From assembly GCA_037833965.1 (NCBI GenBank), contig AP031353.1:16494501-16558500 (forward strand): a stretch of DNA of 64,000 nucleotides, given 5' to 3'. The translations under genes were made by a program, and so were the position numbers. Positions 19,603 through 34,600 of the stretch are shown in pieces (the stretch's first letter is position 1; each line of letters opens with the position of its first letter). Under the pieces are notes generated by a model. It was not told the origin of the DNA. It did not search any database and saw only the letters and a program-made list of their open reading frames with translations. The DNA comes from Marchantia polymorpha subsp. ruderalis. Taxonomy: Eukaryota > Streptophyta > Marchantiopsida > Marchantiales > Marchantiaceae.

Positions 19603-22600
19603 ATGGCCAATTCAAAAGCCCAGGATAACATTGTACAGCTTTCGATGCATGACGACGTTCTGCTGCAACTCTCGTCCATCAACTCCAACTCCAATCCTTC
19701 AGATCCGGCTCTGCCTATTAAAATTGCGAAGTTGGAAGCCCGTATGGCCGGTAGGGCGTCGCAGCTGGTCGTACAATCGGGCCGACAGGAATCACTTTCA
19801 GTTTCGGCCTATCCAACTTTTGGCCACCAAGTGTTGGTTTCGTCGTCGACGGATTCTGAGGACGAGGTATTGCTTGCTATTCAATCTTACACTGTCTGCA
19901 CGTTTTACTTGTGTTCCGCAAAACTTTCTCGGCGATCGTTCATCTTCTTGTTGGAACATTCGTCCGCACGTGTAAGAAGCAATGAAGCACTGGTTATAGA
20001 AATTGCAGACTCTGAATGCATGCGATTACAGTAAACTCAGTTCCAGTCGTTCATTTCGTCCAAAGAAATGAAGATTTGTCCCGCAAATTCTTACATCTCG
20101 AGATTTTATTGAGTCTCTCGTCCATGTAATGAGCTGAAATTGGCTCTGCATATGATGTATGTCAGCTTTTGATACGTTGAGGACGTTTGAGCTAAAATTT
20201 AAATATTTTCATCATTCGTCTCAGATCTTCTGGCACGAACAAAATTTTTCTTGGTCTTTTATGTGCATAAGCACACGCTGGAATTTGGTGGCTGCTTATA
20301 TCTATGTGGAAACGTACACATATTCCCCAGTAATCCTATCCTGCGTATGCGTCTAATTTGAGAGATGGATATCAAGCAAATGCATGTATCTATATTCTCA
20401 GGTACACATGATGCATTTGAATCATGTGTACACATATAATGATACGTGAAAAAATCAGATGAATTTAAGTTCATCTTTTCATATGTTCCAGGATAGAAGG
20501 TTTACATCTGAGGTGTCCCTCTATCTCTGAGGACACTGCATAATTTACATTCACATTTAGGATCATCTCCCTAGCGTATAATATAAACCTACATGCGTAA
20601 CGGATATTGTGTAACAGATTCGGAGCACATGTCACTGCTCTGATTGCTGATAATCAGAGGAGAATTCAAATGAAATCACTACGAGTGAAACTTACTTCAA
20701 GAGATCTAACTTTGGTTACGGGTTCTGATTAATTCTCGTAGTATCTAAGAGACGACATTGTCTTAGCTATGCATTATGCATATGGATCTAGCTTTTTACG
20801 CGTAGAACACATCATAAGAGATGTGAAAGGAGGCTGGTTGCTTCGTTATATGCATGCTCATGGAGTCACTCCTCGACAATTTAACTCAAGGTTCTGACTC
20901 AGGTCAACAGCAAGAAGGTAAAGATAGTGAAGTCTGTTCCGTATCTTTATGTCTTCTTAATATATATTTATAGAGTTCACAATATTTTTTCCTGCAACCT
21001 GCTTACATCTCAGGACTAGTGGACGTCAACTCTCACTCCATGTTGCACTCTGCATGACGTTCTTCTAGGTACTACTCATGCACAACTAGTGTTCATCTGC
21101 TGGTACAACGGGAGTACGTTGACAGTTTTAGTTTGCGGGCAATGTCAATTCTTGAGTTATCTGAGTCACTAGAGACGAATTTTCTGAGCTGTGAAATTTG
21201 TAACTGTTTTAAATTGCACAACTTGTGTTCATTCAACCTACTACCATCTTGATGCCAGCGGACGTTAAGTCTCACTCTCTCATGCAGTATCCATAACAGT
21301 TTAAGTTTGCGGGCAATGTCAATTCTTGAGTTATCTGAGTCACTAGAGACGAATTTTCTGAGCTGTGAAATTTGTAACTGTTTTAGATTGCACAACTTGT
21401 GTTCAGTCAACCGACTGCCATCTGGATGCCAGCGGACGTTAAGTCTCACTCTTTCATGCAGTCTCCATAACGTTGTCCTAGATATTTCTCATGCAATATT
21501 GGTGGTCATCTGTTGGTGCTATGACATTATGTTAATATTTTAGTTCTTCATTTATAAGAGTCACTATAGACGAATGTCTAAGGCGTGTATTTTTATTAAA
21601 GCTCACATGTTGCTTTTCCTCAACCTACTGCTGTCTATTTCCCGGAGGAAATTTTACAGGAAGTTTTCACTTCGTGCATTATTCATTGATCTTATTCTTG
21701 CACAAGTGGTGTTATGTTAGCACTCTGATGTTATGTTAGCACTCTGCTCGTTGTTGTAGTAGTTCTTTATGTTAACGTTGACGCCAAAGACGAGTTTCTA
21801 AGCCGCGAAGTTTGTACAGAGTGTACATGTTCTTTTCATGGAACCCACTGCCATTTGGACACTAGAGGACGTTAAAGTTCTCCATGTCGTATTCATGACG
21901 TTCTTCCAGATAGTACTTCAGCACAGCAAGTGTTGACTGTTGGTACTATTACAGCTCGTTGACAATCTTAGTTGCTCAGTTATTTGAGATTCTCAAAGAC
22001 GAACTCGATGCTTGAAGTTTGTGTGGCAGTGGACGTTATCTTTCACTCATTCACGCATTCTTCATGACGTTTTTCTACATATTATGCAGGCTCAGCAAGT
22101 TGTGATTTGTTGGCACGATGACAGGTCCTTGACAGTTTGAGCTCTTCAATTTTAGCTCTGTACAGCCTGTGGCCGTGTAGTTTGTTAAGAGTTTACAAGT
22201 TGTGTGATCATGTAACCCACTTCTATCTGGATAGCAGTAGACACTTCGTATCATTCAGACACGCACAACTTGTAGACGACTTTCTTCTAGATATTACTAA
22301 GGTACAGCAAGTGGTGATCTATTGGTAGGATGAGAAGTCGTTGATAGTTATAGGTCTTCACATTTCTGACAGTAGAGGCGAACTGCCGAGCCGTGAAGTT
22401 TCCGTTGAATTCGGCCGTCATTTTCATGCAACCCATGGCCCACTGCACCTCAAATATCAATTTATTTATTTGTCATGATGTAACTCATGAAAATAGGAAA
22501 TGCTGATCTGTTGGTACACATCTCATTCATTGAGTAGAAAGACGTTTCCCCCAGAGCACACTGCACTGGGAATATTCACGCCTTCATATGGGATACGAAA

Positions 22601-25600
22601 TTTTCTAATCAAAGCGGCGGGGAGCCACACATATATTCGTCTACATATTTTCTTCAACAATATAACTCTCCTCCTCCTGCCTTATTTTTCTCATTTCTCT
22701 CTTAGCTTTTGCACCTTGATTACCATTGAGTGGAGAGTGAGTAACAGTATCTTGTCTTGGTTGAATACAGATGTGCACTCCTTGTGCGCTCCAGTTCATC
22801 ACATGCATCGTGCATCATTTTTCATTATGCGTGATATATTCTCTTCCTTCTAGAAAACCAGTTGATCCTCGTGTTTCGTCCTAGACACCTGGGAATTTTC
22901 AGATGACTTAGGTGAGAACTACGCGAAAAAGAAAGCTGATATGAAAGAACATAAACAGGGAGGAGGTAGCGCTTTCACGAATAGTTTTTCTGGTGTAGTC
23001 TAAAGCACGAAGTAGCCGCGCTTTGGAGTCATAGTTTGATACTTGAAACTATGAACTAAAGTATTCATGGGAAAAAATTCACCACGAGGAGAGGAGTCTT
23101 CTCTCGTTTCCATTTAATTCTATCCCGTCTTGTCTATCCACCACATTTTTCACATGAGCACTGCTCGTGCGGTCTATGGTCTTGAGGTTATGACAGGCAC
23201 ATGTTAGTGAGGACAGTTTTTATATTCTAGCCATTCTGTGTGCTTATCATTTTGTACACAAGTTTGATTGAATATGGTACTCTATCCTCGTTGTGTGCTT
23301 TTACGAATCGTCAAAAGCCGCTGTGATATCCCTTCCATGGAGATGTCGTTTGGCAGATTTAGCCACTGTGTGTTGACCTGTTTTGTGTCTGCATAACACA
23401 TGTTGACTATCTTACCGTTGGACCCCCTTTGCGATCGCAGGAGTGTGGCGGCTTTCGCCTACAGGCAAATCCTCGAAAGCGGAAGACAATGAAGGAATCG
23501 GGTGATAATGATGGAGTACAGTTGGAGGTTCTGATTCTCTCCTTATCTCCTGCAACTGAAGACGTATAATCCAATGCTGAATGCTCTTTGCAGCATGCGA
23601 AGAATAGCGAGCATTCCGTTTGTTAGTAACGCCTTTCTCTATCATCTTGCTGTCAGTTTGAGAGATCTGTGTAGCTATTATTTTGATGAATGACATATTT
23701 CTCCCATTTTGAGAGTAATCAATTCAAACTCACCGCCTGTTGCGTGTTCTTTGCGTAGTCATACAGTCTACAATATAGTTTATTGTACTTTCCAATCACA
23801 TGCTAGTCAAACTTTTTTGAGCTAAGAGCATTCTGATGGAGCCATACCTTTGTACTGGAGCAAAGGTTTCATGATAATCAAGGCTGGCTTCTGTCCATAC
23901 CCCTCGGCCATCAGCCTAGCTTTGTACTTCAAAGCTCTCCAGAGCCTTCTCATTTAGCTTCTTTCACCATCTCCCATGTGTGGTAAGAGATTCCTTTGCT
24001 TCCTGTGTAACTTGTTCACCTTTTTCTCAGTCTGCTATATATGCTGCCTCAGCATATGCAGATGGTTCATCATCCCAGAAAGTTCAGATAGCTTCTCAAT
24101 GCCGTTACCATTCTGAATCAAGACTTCGGCAGCCTTTGTAACAATCTCCAATCATTGTATTTGAGAGTTTTGCCTGTTGGATCTTCTAAGGGCAACATTC
24201 ATTGTTAAATCAAGTTCGAGGGAAGCATGGAAAATCTCAACATGTTGTTGAGGTTTCCATACTTCCCTCTATTCTTAACTACATGTATTGGAAATGATCC
24301 CAGTTTGATATCCAGTTGTACTTCTGCCTCCTCGATTCCATCTACCTGTCTTCTTCTATGTCCATTTTATTAAGTACCAAGTGACTTCCCAACTTCAGAA
24401 CCAGCAGTTATTATGTGTTTGGGATGATGATACACCTCTGACATGAGCAACACTTGTCAGAATTACAGGTATAACATGTTTAGTAATGTGTAGTACTAAT
24501 TTTAATGAATTTCATAGCTCATGTGATAGCTGCATGCTGAAGATAGATACCAATCTTAACTTCTCTCCTTTCTCAACTACCATGCAACTGCAGTAAATGT
24601 AATTGTCGGAACATTTCCTCAGCCAAGACTTAATTTTTTTTGGAATTCCCATCCAACTTATGTTCTTGAGATGCTTGCTTCACCTCAAACTTGGAAGAGT
24701 TGGATACGCCTCGCTTCTTGTTCTTCCACTTTGGACACTGAAAACTCAAATTCCCTCTATCACCTCATTACATGAGTAGAAATTTTAAAACTCTTTACTT
24801 GTTTCTTGTCCATTCACTCTGTCTATATCTTCTTCCTGTCAGCAGCAGGCATAGCTGATTCCTAATCAAACCTTCGAGCCAAAGTTACCACCTTGTTATA
24901 AGTGTGATATCAAGTGATAAAAATGTTAATTTCTGTAAAGATTTACCTTGAACTGTAAAAGTTAGAGGTTAATTTTTACAGAAAATGCTAATCAGGGTTA
25001 GTCACCATTTTTACTTTAGAGTTAGATTAGGGTTTTGCATGAGAATGAAGTTTGAGCCATAAGATTATATATTGTTCTTTAAGTTCACAAAGCGGAATCA
25101 GATTACAGAATGGTTATATGTTGGATGTGGTTTTCTCTACTGTTTTTAGTTGGGCTCAGTAAGGGGAATGTTGTGTAATTGAGGGACAAGGAGAGTAATA
25201 TCAACCTATTGTTACACTAGAAAGTCCATGAGGTTTAAGTGAGAAATATAGAGTTCACTCTAGTCTAGTTCTGCGGCGAGAGAGTACTGAATATCAAAAC
25301 CAAGTCATTTGTTCTTTTGGAATAGCATCAGGGCATAGCATAAAAGATTCAATTTTTTCAGGAAGAATAAACAAAGCAGTGCAATTTTAAATTTTTCTAC
25401 TCAAAGTATCTTGCAGCAGAACTTGCCTAGAGTGAATTGAAAATCATTCACTGACACTTGATGAACCTTCTGGTGTACCCATAGTTCGATATCATTCCCC
25501 TTGCTACTCAAGTCGATGAATTAAAGTTTAATACCAACTCCAAAAAAAGCAAGGAAAACCGCATCCAATAATGCCAATCTAATGCATAAATCTGAAAATC

Positions 25601-28600
25601 TTTATTCTTAACAAGCTTACAATGAAAATATTTATATATTGTTTATCTCACATTTAAAAGCCTAATTTAAGGATAGTGGCTTACCCCATTCAACAGTTCT
25701 TAACTCTAAAAGTTTATTAGATTAACATTCTTAAAAGCTTTCTTCTAAATTAGCATTTTTATTTATAAATGAAGGTTTATGATTAGTTCTGATTTACCAT
25801 TCCTAGAATAACATAAGTTCAACCTAGCTATATATGCAACCATAGTGTCCAAATTTCAAGCTTGAAGATAATTACCTCTGTTGAATTCATTTTAGCTTCA
25901 GCATACACAATGTTAAAGTTTCAAATCTCTCTGCAGCACATTCTGAGAAGGGTGAATTGTAGATTTTTCAGTAATACCTGATGACTCGCCTAGTGGTGTA
26001 ACCATAGCTGTATGTCACTCCCTTTGCACAAGTAGAGAATAACCTTTACTAATTTGAGAACAAATCCAACTTCAGTAGACTATTTAGTCAAAAATAAACC
26101 CCTTCCTACCGATAACTACTAAGTATGTAATCTGACTCACCTTGATTCTTTGTAAACTTAGAAGTTATATCTATTGCTTATGTCTCAAATTTAATCCTTC
26201 TGATTTAATGAGAACCCATATCCTACTCTAATGTACAGATGGTTGCTAAACTTAATCTATTACTTGCTAATAGTAAAAGTCAGATATCATTCTGTAAGAG
26301 TGGTCCAAAGTCTTCTTTAACAGCGTCTAAGATTTCATGTGTTATAATGTGAACATCTCATCATCAAAACACTCCTTAATGTTTCCAAGTTTTTGATAAA
26401 ACTTGAAATAACTTTAGAGCCTCATCAACCTCAAGAGACCATTCTCTATAATTCAAGGAGTTTAGCTTTATTATCGTTCCAAAAGGTTATGGGCATATAA
26501 CTTTTTGATATTTTGAACTCTTTTGCAGCTAATGACTAGCATGTATCAAGATACACCACCATTACCACTTAACTCTCCTGGCGTAGTTTCAATAGTTTGC
26601 TATCACTCCTATAGACAACCAATATCAGAAACCTTAGACAACACTACCCGATCCAACCTCAACTAGGATTCTAACTCCACGTCCACCTTCTCAGTAATCC
26701 AATATCTCAGTACAACGACTATTGGCCAGGTGAGTAATGTGATATCAAATGTGCAAGCAATATATATACAAAGTTCATGGCTCAAACTTTGACAAAAAGC
26801 CCACATATTCCAATGCTACGCCTTAAACCACTCAACCATCTTTCCAAGAGTGTTTATCTTCGAAATAGTCTAATGCAGGTTTTTCGAAGGGCTATAAATC
26901 CAAAGCTCTCGACTAATGGCCCAAAGAACACGAGATACTTTGTGGTTCCGAAGGTCCGGGGACCTGGGATTGGCTGACAGGGCCCTGGGGGTATTTTTTT
27001 CCCAGTTTTTAAAATACTTCGTACTATACCTAATAAAATTGTAGGTTTACTTCTAATAGCTGCTGTACCTGCAGGATTATTAACAGTTTCGTTTTCAGAA
27101 AATGTCAATAAATTTCAGAATCCTTTTCGTCGTCCAGTATCTACAAAAACTAATTAACCATATTCATCTAAAGCTCTAGAAAAAATTAAAGTAGTTCCAG
27201 TTAATAATGATGGCGTTAATGGTGGAAATAAAATACGACAAAAAGGTTGTCCATGGTGATGCACCTTAACACCATGAAGCTTCTTATAAATCTTCTTTAA
27301 CAATTGTTAGGAAGTAACGAAGTTAGAGCTGTTGCTATGAGTGCTACAGATGGAATGATGTGGGGTATGAAAGTTATTGATACTGGTGCTCCTTTAACAA
27401 TTTTTTGTAGGCAAAGCGATTCTTGGGCGGATTTTCAATATGTTAGGAGAACCTGTAGATAACTTAGGACCTGTAGAAGTTACTACACATTTCCTATTCA
27501 TAGAGCTGCTCCTGCTTTTACTCAATGTTATTGTGGAGTTATAAATTTGCTTCTTTACACGTACCTACAATTATAGCTCTTACTCTTTCGGATTTTTTAA
27601 CAGGCATAGTTGGCACTGCTTCTTTAACAACAGCAATTATAATACCACCAATATTTGCGATTACTCGTTCCTACAACTCGAATGCACATTAGCCTGATGC
27701 ACTAACTTTAGAGCCAGTTTAATGGTGACTGATGATGTGATTGATGACTGAATCCTACTTAAACCCTAACCCCTTAGCGATAGATAGCGAAACTGATTTC
27801 GAAATAATAATTTCATTAGAGTAAACTAAAAGAGCGAATATGTCAAATTCTATCATTGAGTCCAAACAAACTAAATGATATCCTTGTAAGTCCCATTACA
27901 ATAGTTCGTTAAAGTATGGCTTATCGGACATCCGACTCTGATACTCTTTCAATACAATAAATGCTGAAAAAAGGGGTTGAGATTCACTAGTGGAATCTCA
28001 CCATCTCCATTTCTCTGTTTAGTTGGCCACAATGCTCCCACAACGTAGCGCACAGCGTAATAACCTATTTTCCACCACAAAAGAGATGATGTTCAGTTCT
28101 AAGTAGTCTTCCCTCGTCTCTCATTTTTCTCCGCGTGGCCAATCTCGTCATATCAGCACCGCTCGGCGTTCGCTCTGACAGGTGGGCTGTGACAGGTGCA
28201 TACCAATGAGTACCGTTCACATTATTTTTTCCTTACTATCAAGCCAAGTCTGCTAGAGCCACTGCGATAATATGCTGGAAAGAACCCTCGGAAACCTTTT
28301 GGATAGTATCATTAACTTAGCATCATCCATAGGTATAACCAATCCTCATTTCAAATTGGCTGAGCCCTCACATACAGAGAAAGTGCGACATTTATCAAAA
28401 ATCACATTCTCATTTGAAGAAATTCTGATTTTACTGAACTACTTGAGAACCTCTTTTCCTCCATCTTTCACCTCTCATTTCTCATATTTTCCAGGCCGAC
28501 AAGCATAAATTAGCAACTAGATGCGAATTGACTATACAACTGGTAGATCCTCCCGCATTTCGGATGCTAGAAGTCATCAAACTCGTTTGAATTTATTAAA

Positions 28601-31600
28601 ATATCAAATGCGAGCATGTATGAAAGACTTCACACACAATTTCTCGTAATTGATTATTTAGGAAGCTGCAGAGGGGAAGCGGTACACTGAACAATCATAT
28701 GAACAGCAGGACATTGCTGATCGAGAAAATAGTCGAGGGAAGAAACGAGGTAGAGGCCGAGGGCAGGGGCTCAGCAAAACACGTTTACTCAAAGTCAAGG
28801 TTGGAATCCACTCAATTGTAGATCACGCACATTTTTTTCAAGTTTTGAACGCTTAAGTTGCAAGTTCTGTGCACCACCCGTCAATCTTACTGGACACCTG
28901 ACAATTTTTTTTTCAGACATGTTTGCATCTTCCAGTTCTCATGTATGTTCTTGTCCTCAATAATGCGTCTTAACTTCTGTGCTCGTCCTTCATCTTTGCT
29001 ACATTTGTCGCGCAATACTTCAGTATTGTACGACGATATCCTGCTTCTCTTTCATATCCTACTTTTAAACAAGTAGTACAAATGTAGCTATCGTGAGAAA
29101 ATTCATACTATTTATGGAGTTAGATTTTTCTTTCTTCTGTCGACTGTGGAGATCTGAGATTCTCCAACTCCTCTGTGCTACTCCAAGCTTTTTGTCACAA
29201 ATATCAACCTATGCTCACGATATCTCACTGTTTATCTCACTATCCTTTGTAAGGGCATATGGTCTTCTGTCATGACGGTGTCACTAAGGCATTTTGTAAA
29301 ACCTAGAAAACTGAAAGGTTATCTTGAAGGTAATTAATGTTCGGAAGTGGTACCAATTAAGTTTTCAATGGCTGACATAACTGTGAATGCAAGATGTCGA
29401 AATCGAAGTGGGCATTTTCTTAGCCGGGGTGTGTATCCATATTCCTTTTTGCTTGAGACACCTGTTTCTTTTATGTCTGTAAACCTCCTATTTACAGCAG
29501 TTTGAATGTCTTGTCTTTGGTTCAAATCTACAATCGGAAATCACAAGGAGAGAGAAATATCCTTCATATAGTTTTTCTCATTATTCGATCGCCATGTAAC
29601 TTACATAAGCACAAAATTAGTTTGTTTCACCCCTAATTAAAGAAGAGCTCTCAGGAACCAGTAGATATTCCAGTTGAATCGTTTGGCTTCAGGATCGTCA
29701 TAGATGGTTTGCCTAAGAATTATGGCTCCAGCAGTAATAGGCCTGCTTCTTCGAACCAGCTGCCGAATCAGGAGTTCCGCAAGCTTTGTATTCAACCTTG
29801 TATACCTCGTTGGTCTTTCTTGAAGGCTGACGCCGACTTGGGACTTGCAAGTGACACCCCTTCAAGTTTTGATGACGGTTCTTTTAAACAGGTGAGCTGT
29901 CCATGCATACGGTCCGTCATCACCACAAGTTTCGTCAATATCTTATTCAAGAGCTGGTCATTTTCTCCTATACGGACATTGTTATGAAATACCTGGAGTT
30001 AGCACTTGGGGTTTGATCGTGTTTTGAAGAAATATTGCTCTATTAATAGAAATCCTCTAGCCGGCTTACGTTTCTCTTATTGTTGGATTCATGTACGCAT
30101 GGATCCAGACTGCTTGAACTGATTACCCAGACTAACATGCTCTCGATCCTGACGCTCGATGTGCCTGTGCTAGTTCTACCCTCTGTCTTAAGCTCCGTGC
30201 AATCTTGTTAGCCGTTCTGTCCTCGAGTCGTATGGTCTCTCGAGGAATGTACAAATGTACCAGAGTATGGTTTTGACATCATGACCGAAGAGCAAATCTT
30301 CGGCTACACATTGAGTTATGTCGAATGTCCACACTTTGCATCATTCTGCACGGCACTTGTTAGAAACTGGGGACTCGCGGGAGGATATGTGAAACCTTCT
30401 CAAGTCTTAGATACGAACTTTTATTTGTAGGATCAAACACTGAGCTATTGGCGAGCCCCATGCTATACTGTGGGTGAAGATTCTCTGAATTCTTCCTGTT
30501 TGTTTTTATCGGCTTTTGTGCTCTTGCCACCTTAACATTCCTCGACATTTGTCATATTGTAACACCTCTACATTTTTTTGTTACGTCTTTAGTCATGTTT
30601 TGTTATCTCTCTCCTGTCCAATTCTTCCATGTCGTATTCTCTTGAGTTTTCATTCTATGCCCCCCTTTTTTTCCACGTCTCTGGTTTGTATTGACTTTCT
30701 CAACTTTTCCTTCATGAATATACTTGTTATTACCGTTACTCTTCACGCTAGTTTCATCTGCAGAAATGATATTTTTTCAAGACTAGACCTTGAATTCTGG
30801 AATCATTATGTAAATAGATGCACTTTCGTAGAATATACATGCTGATTTTCTGTTTGCTAACAATGGTGTAGAGAAGTTACAAGATCCTGCAAGAGCCTCC
30901 TTACCTTCTGCCGTTTATTGGATGCTAAAATGTTGCAAGAGTTCATGAAACTCATAATCGTCATAAAGGTTTGAGACCATATGTCATGCTAACGCCATCC
31001 TGACTAGCTTGGAATCCAGAAACTTTTGAAAGATTAGTAAGGCCTGATTCTTACCAGGTTAGTAACAAACGTCGGACTTGTAGAACTATTTAAGTCTTTA
31101 CCGTCCAATCTACGCAAATAAATTATCACTTGATTGACTTTGTTGATTGGACATTCTCTTTGTCTCGCAGGATTCTGTCGAAGCACAGAAAGGACTTGAG
31201 GAGGAAGAAAGAGAAAGGATGCAGGTACGAGACCAATCCATTGCGCCAACACGGTGTGTTGATGAATCCTAAGAGGGAAGAATTCTGCCTGTATCCTGTT
31301 CTAGTCGTTGATGAACGATTTGTTAAGATAGAGAATCTGAACAACCAAGCGTCTCCTGTTTCCTAAGTACTGTTAGAAATCAGTTAGTATTGAGTTTTGA
31401 TATCCAGATGTGAGCGAGATGAATCATGTCCAGGTGATATCTTTTCTATCACTGCAGGTACTGTGTACCACAGTATTCGCTTGCTATAGTAGTGCCATCA
31501 ACAACCATGTCTTCTTCCTCTTTCACTTCAACTTGTAGAGATATGCTTTACCACAAGGATCATCTATAGGGTTTTTTTATGAATGCAACAGCTTAAGTTC

Positions 31601-34600
31601 TTTCACATATCAATACTTTTGGAGCTTGTTGAACAATACCAAGTTCACTCAACATACTCCTCAACAAACTCACCTCTGAGTAGCTTTTGAAGAAGTAATA
31701 AAATCATTGAACCTAGAACGTTATGAGACAAGCACTACAAGTTTTCAATGTTTTTTTTGTCACTTTCATCCATCTCCTTTTCTAACTCACAATCATGTTC
31801 CAAGGTTTTAGAAACTGGATTTGTATTGTCCATCATGTACTGATGTACAACCCCTCTCAATGTACTTGGTTGGGATCAAGAGAATCCATCTTTCCTTTAG
31901 TTTTTGGTCAAAGTAGATGCCGAACTAAAATTTCACATCGCCAAGTATTGTCATTTAAAAAATGGAGTAAATGTGAAAGTACACTCTTCACAACTATATT
32001 GTAATTCTTCATGAACGATAACTTTCCCCATAGAGTATACTTCATGTAGATGTAGGTTTCTATGTACAGTATTTCATCCTTGTACAGTGGTTTGTCTTGA
32101 ATCCCTGCACCCCCAAATAAGCATAAAGCTTTTGGGACCAACTCTTGAGGGATTATTTCAGCCCACACAAAGCTTAGTGAAGAAATCAGATATTTACATT
32201 TGAGATGGAATGACCATCTATTACATCCATGTAGGTAAATCTCTCTACGTTTCCATCAGAGAAGGTTGTCTTGGTGTACATCTTGTAGTCATTCTTAATC
32301 TCTAGACCTTACAGCATTAGTATACGAACATAATTTGCTAGTGGAGCATAAGTTTAGAAAAAGCCGTATTTTGCCAGTGGAACAAAAGATACATAGTAAT
32401 GTATACAAGGTTGTTGACTCTACACCGCGGCGACTAACCTTGCCTTTTACTTCATATTCTTGCAACAGTTATTCTACCCACCTTGACGACCCATTTGCAG
32501 TCGATAGTCTTTTTTCCTTGTGCAAGGTCTACAAATTTCTATGTGCAATGTTTATAAAAGCTTGGTTCTGTGGGAGATGAGCATAGGCTGGGCAACCAGA
32601 CACCATCAATATGGTCTAACCAAATTTCTTGCTACTCCTTGCCTCTCTTAGTACATGCGTTTCAGTGTTAGTGGGACTCTGATTTCTGAGATAATTCTAA
32701 GCCTTGTGATTGCATCCCAAATTGTATGTATCCCAGCTAGGTTGAGTGTTTACTTCCTCTTCAGCATTCTCTTGTGTTCATGAGGTTTGTCATTAGCCAT
32801 GAAGTATCTCTGATTTTCTTGAACATTGTTTTGAACTGAAAGCTTAAGTAGTTTATTTCTCCACATGATCAGCAGCTATAAATGTCTTCTTCTCCTTCCT
32901 TCTGTACTACTCTTCTGTGTACACTGTCAAAACTACTGCCGATTGGTGGAGTTGGACGATTCTAACCATCAGAGTTTTCGCACTAACTAATTACTACCCA
33001 CCATATCTAATGAAAATGTTGTCGTAATGTGGTTTGCCCTGGTTAATAATAACTTCTCGTGGTTGATCTACCTGTTGGCTGGTGGATTCGGTAGAAGTTT
33101 CCATGAGTAGAAGTAGTGACCTGCCCTTCTCAGAAGTACCTCTGCCTGAAACGGTTGTTCCAAGGTCTAGTTCTGACACTTTCTATCAAACTTTTACCTT
33201 TACCGTGAAACTACTCCTGAATGCTGGCTGGGGACTTATCCTTTAACGAGAGCATGAATGCTAACTACGAACTAAATATCGTATCAAGTTTTATTTGCTT
33301 AAGTGATGCAAGGTTCAGGTATATGAAGATGTTTGTCTCCAATGTCCTTATTCGGATAGATCCAAACTGTAACTTAGTATCAACTTTGCAAATCGAAAAG
33401 TGGCCCTCTTTAACAGATTCTCGTATTGACAGGAAGAGATTGACTCCTTGAAGATCTCTTCTTCACTATGTCAAGAGGAACTAGCCAAAGCTCGACAAGA
33501 AACTGAGGAGACTCAACAGACCTGTCAGCAACTCGAGAAGGTGTTCTTTTAAGTCGTATAGCCCACTTATTGTTGTATCCCAGAAATGAGCTTATAGTGT
33601 GATGTGGAGAATTATTAAGTACGTGCACTTTCGTAGTTTACAACTGGTGGAGTTGACGAGCTGGTGTTTAAAAGATGGCTGACTTCTCAATTGAAAATTG
33701 ATACAGGATTTGAAAATTTTTAAAGAGCAAGAACAAATCCGCGAGCAACAGGTATTCCTATGCTCTTATATCGTGAAAGTACCCCATCAGACGCCTTACA
33801 CGGGCCACTTCGATTCATGAAACTTTATTGCCAGCTTGTCTTCTAAATTTATCTTCTGTGTACAGTTACTCTAAGCTGAATGAACGCGCAAATGATGTCT
33901 TTTATATAATTGTCAAAGTCCATCCATGACTGCTGCAAGTAGTCATCAATGTCAGTTCCCTCAGTAGATATCGCACCGAGAGACAGAATGGTTACATAAT
34001 TATTGATATTTACTTTTGACTTCTGAGCTTTCATGTCCACCTTTTTTGACTATGACGACTGTGTAATGCAGCGATTGAAGGTGGTGTCAGACCTCTTAAT
34101 TGCAGTTGCCAGGAGTGAAAGACAAGAGGCCAGAGTAAAAGTCAGACAAGATGTAGCCCGACTTGGTGGTATAGGGGTCATGAGGTAAAGCTGCTTATAT
34201 CAATGGAAGGAACTTTTTGAGATACTTCATAAGTGTTTTAAAGGGGTCTTGAAAACTTGTTCCATCCTGATACTGAACTGTGTCCAAGATGGATACATAT
34301 TGGTAACGACGATTCTTATTCCCTTACAATTTTGCACGTGTACTAACGTGCCTTGTGTTCTTTCACAGCCCTGATATGGTTGTTTTTTTTTCAAACCTCA
34401 TTTCACCACTGCAGTAGTTGCACACGCACTATTCGTTCTGAGAATACTTTTTTACGTCCTCGGGTTTGGCCCTTGTTCGATAGGTAGTTACCATGCCAAA
34501 TAGTGGATTCGAAGGTCTCGGACAGGTTGTAAATTTGAAGTTTAGATTCTACGCTCTCTTGATGCATGCTTTAAGCAGTTTTGACTTTCATGTATATAAT

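Noticed and set aside
26988-27692. Working organelle-type genes
   Set aside because: All four pieces are short and partial, at least two are interrupted by frameshifts, and they lie inside a nuclear intron.
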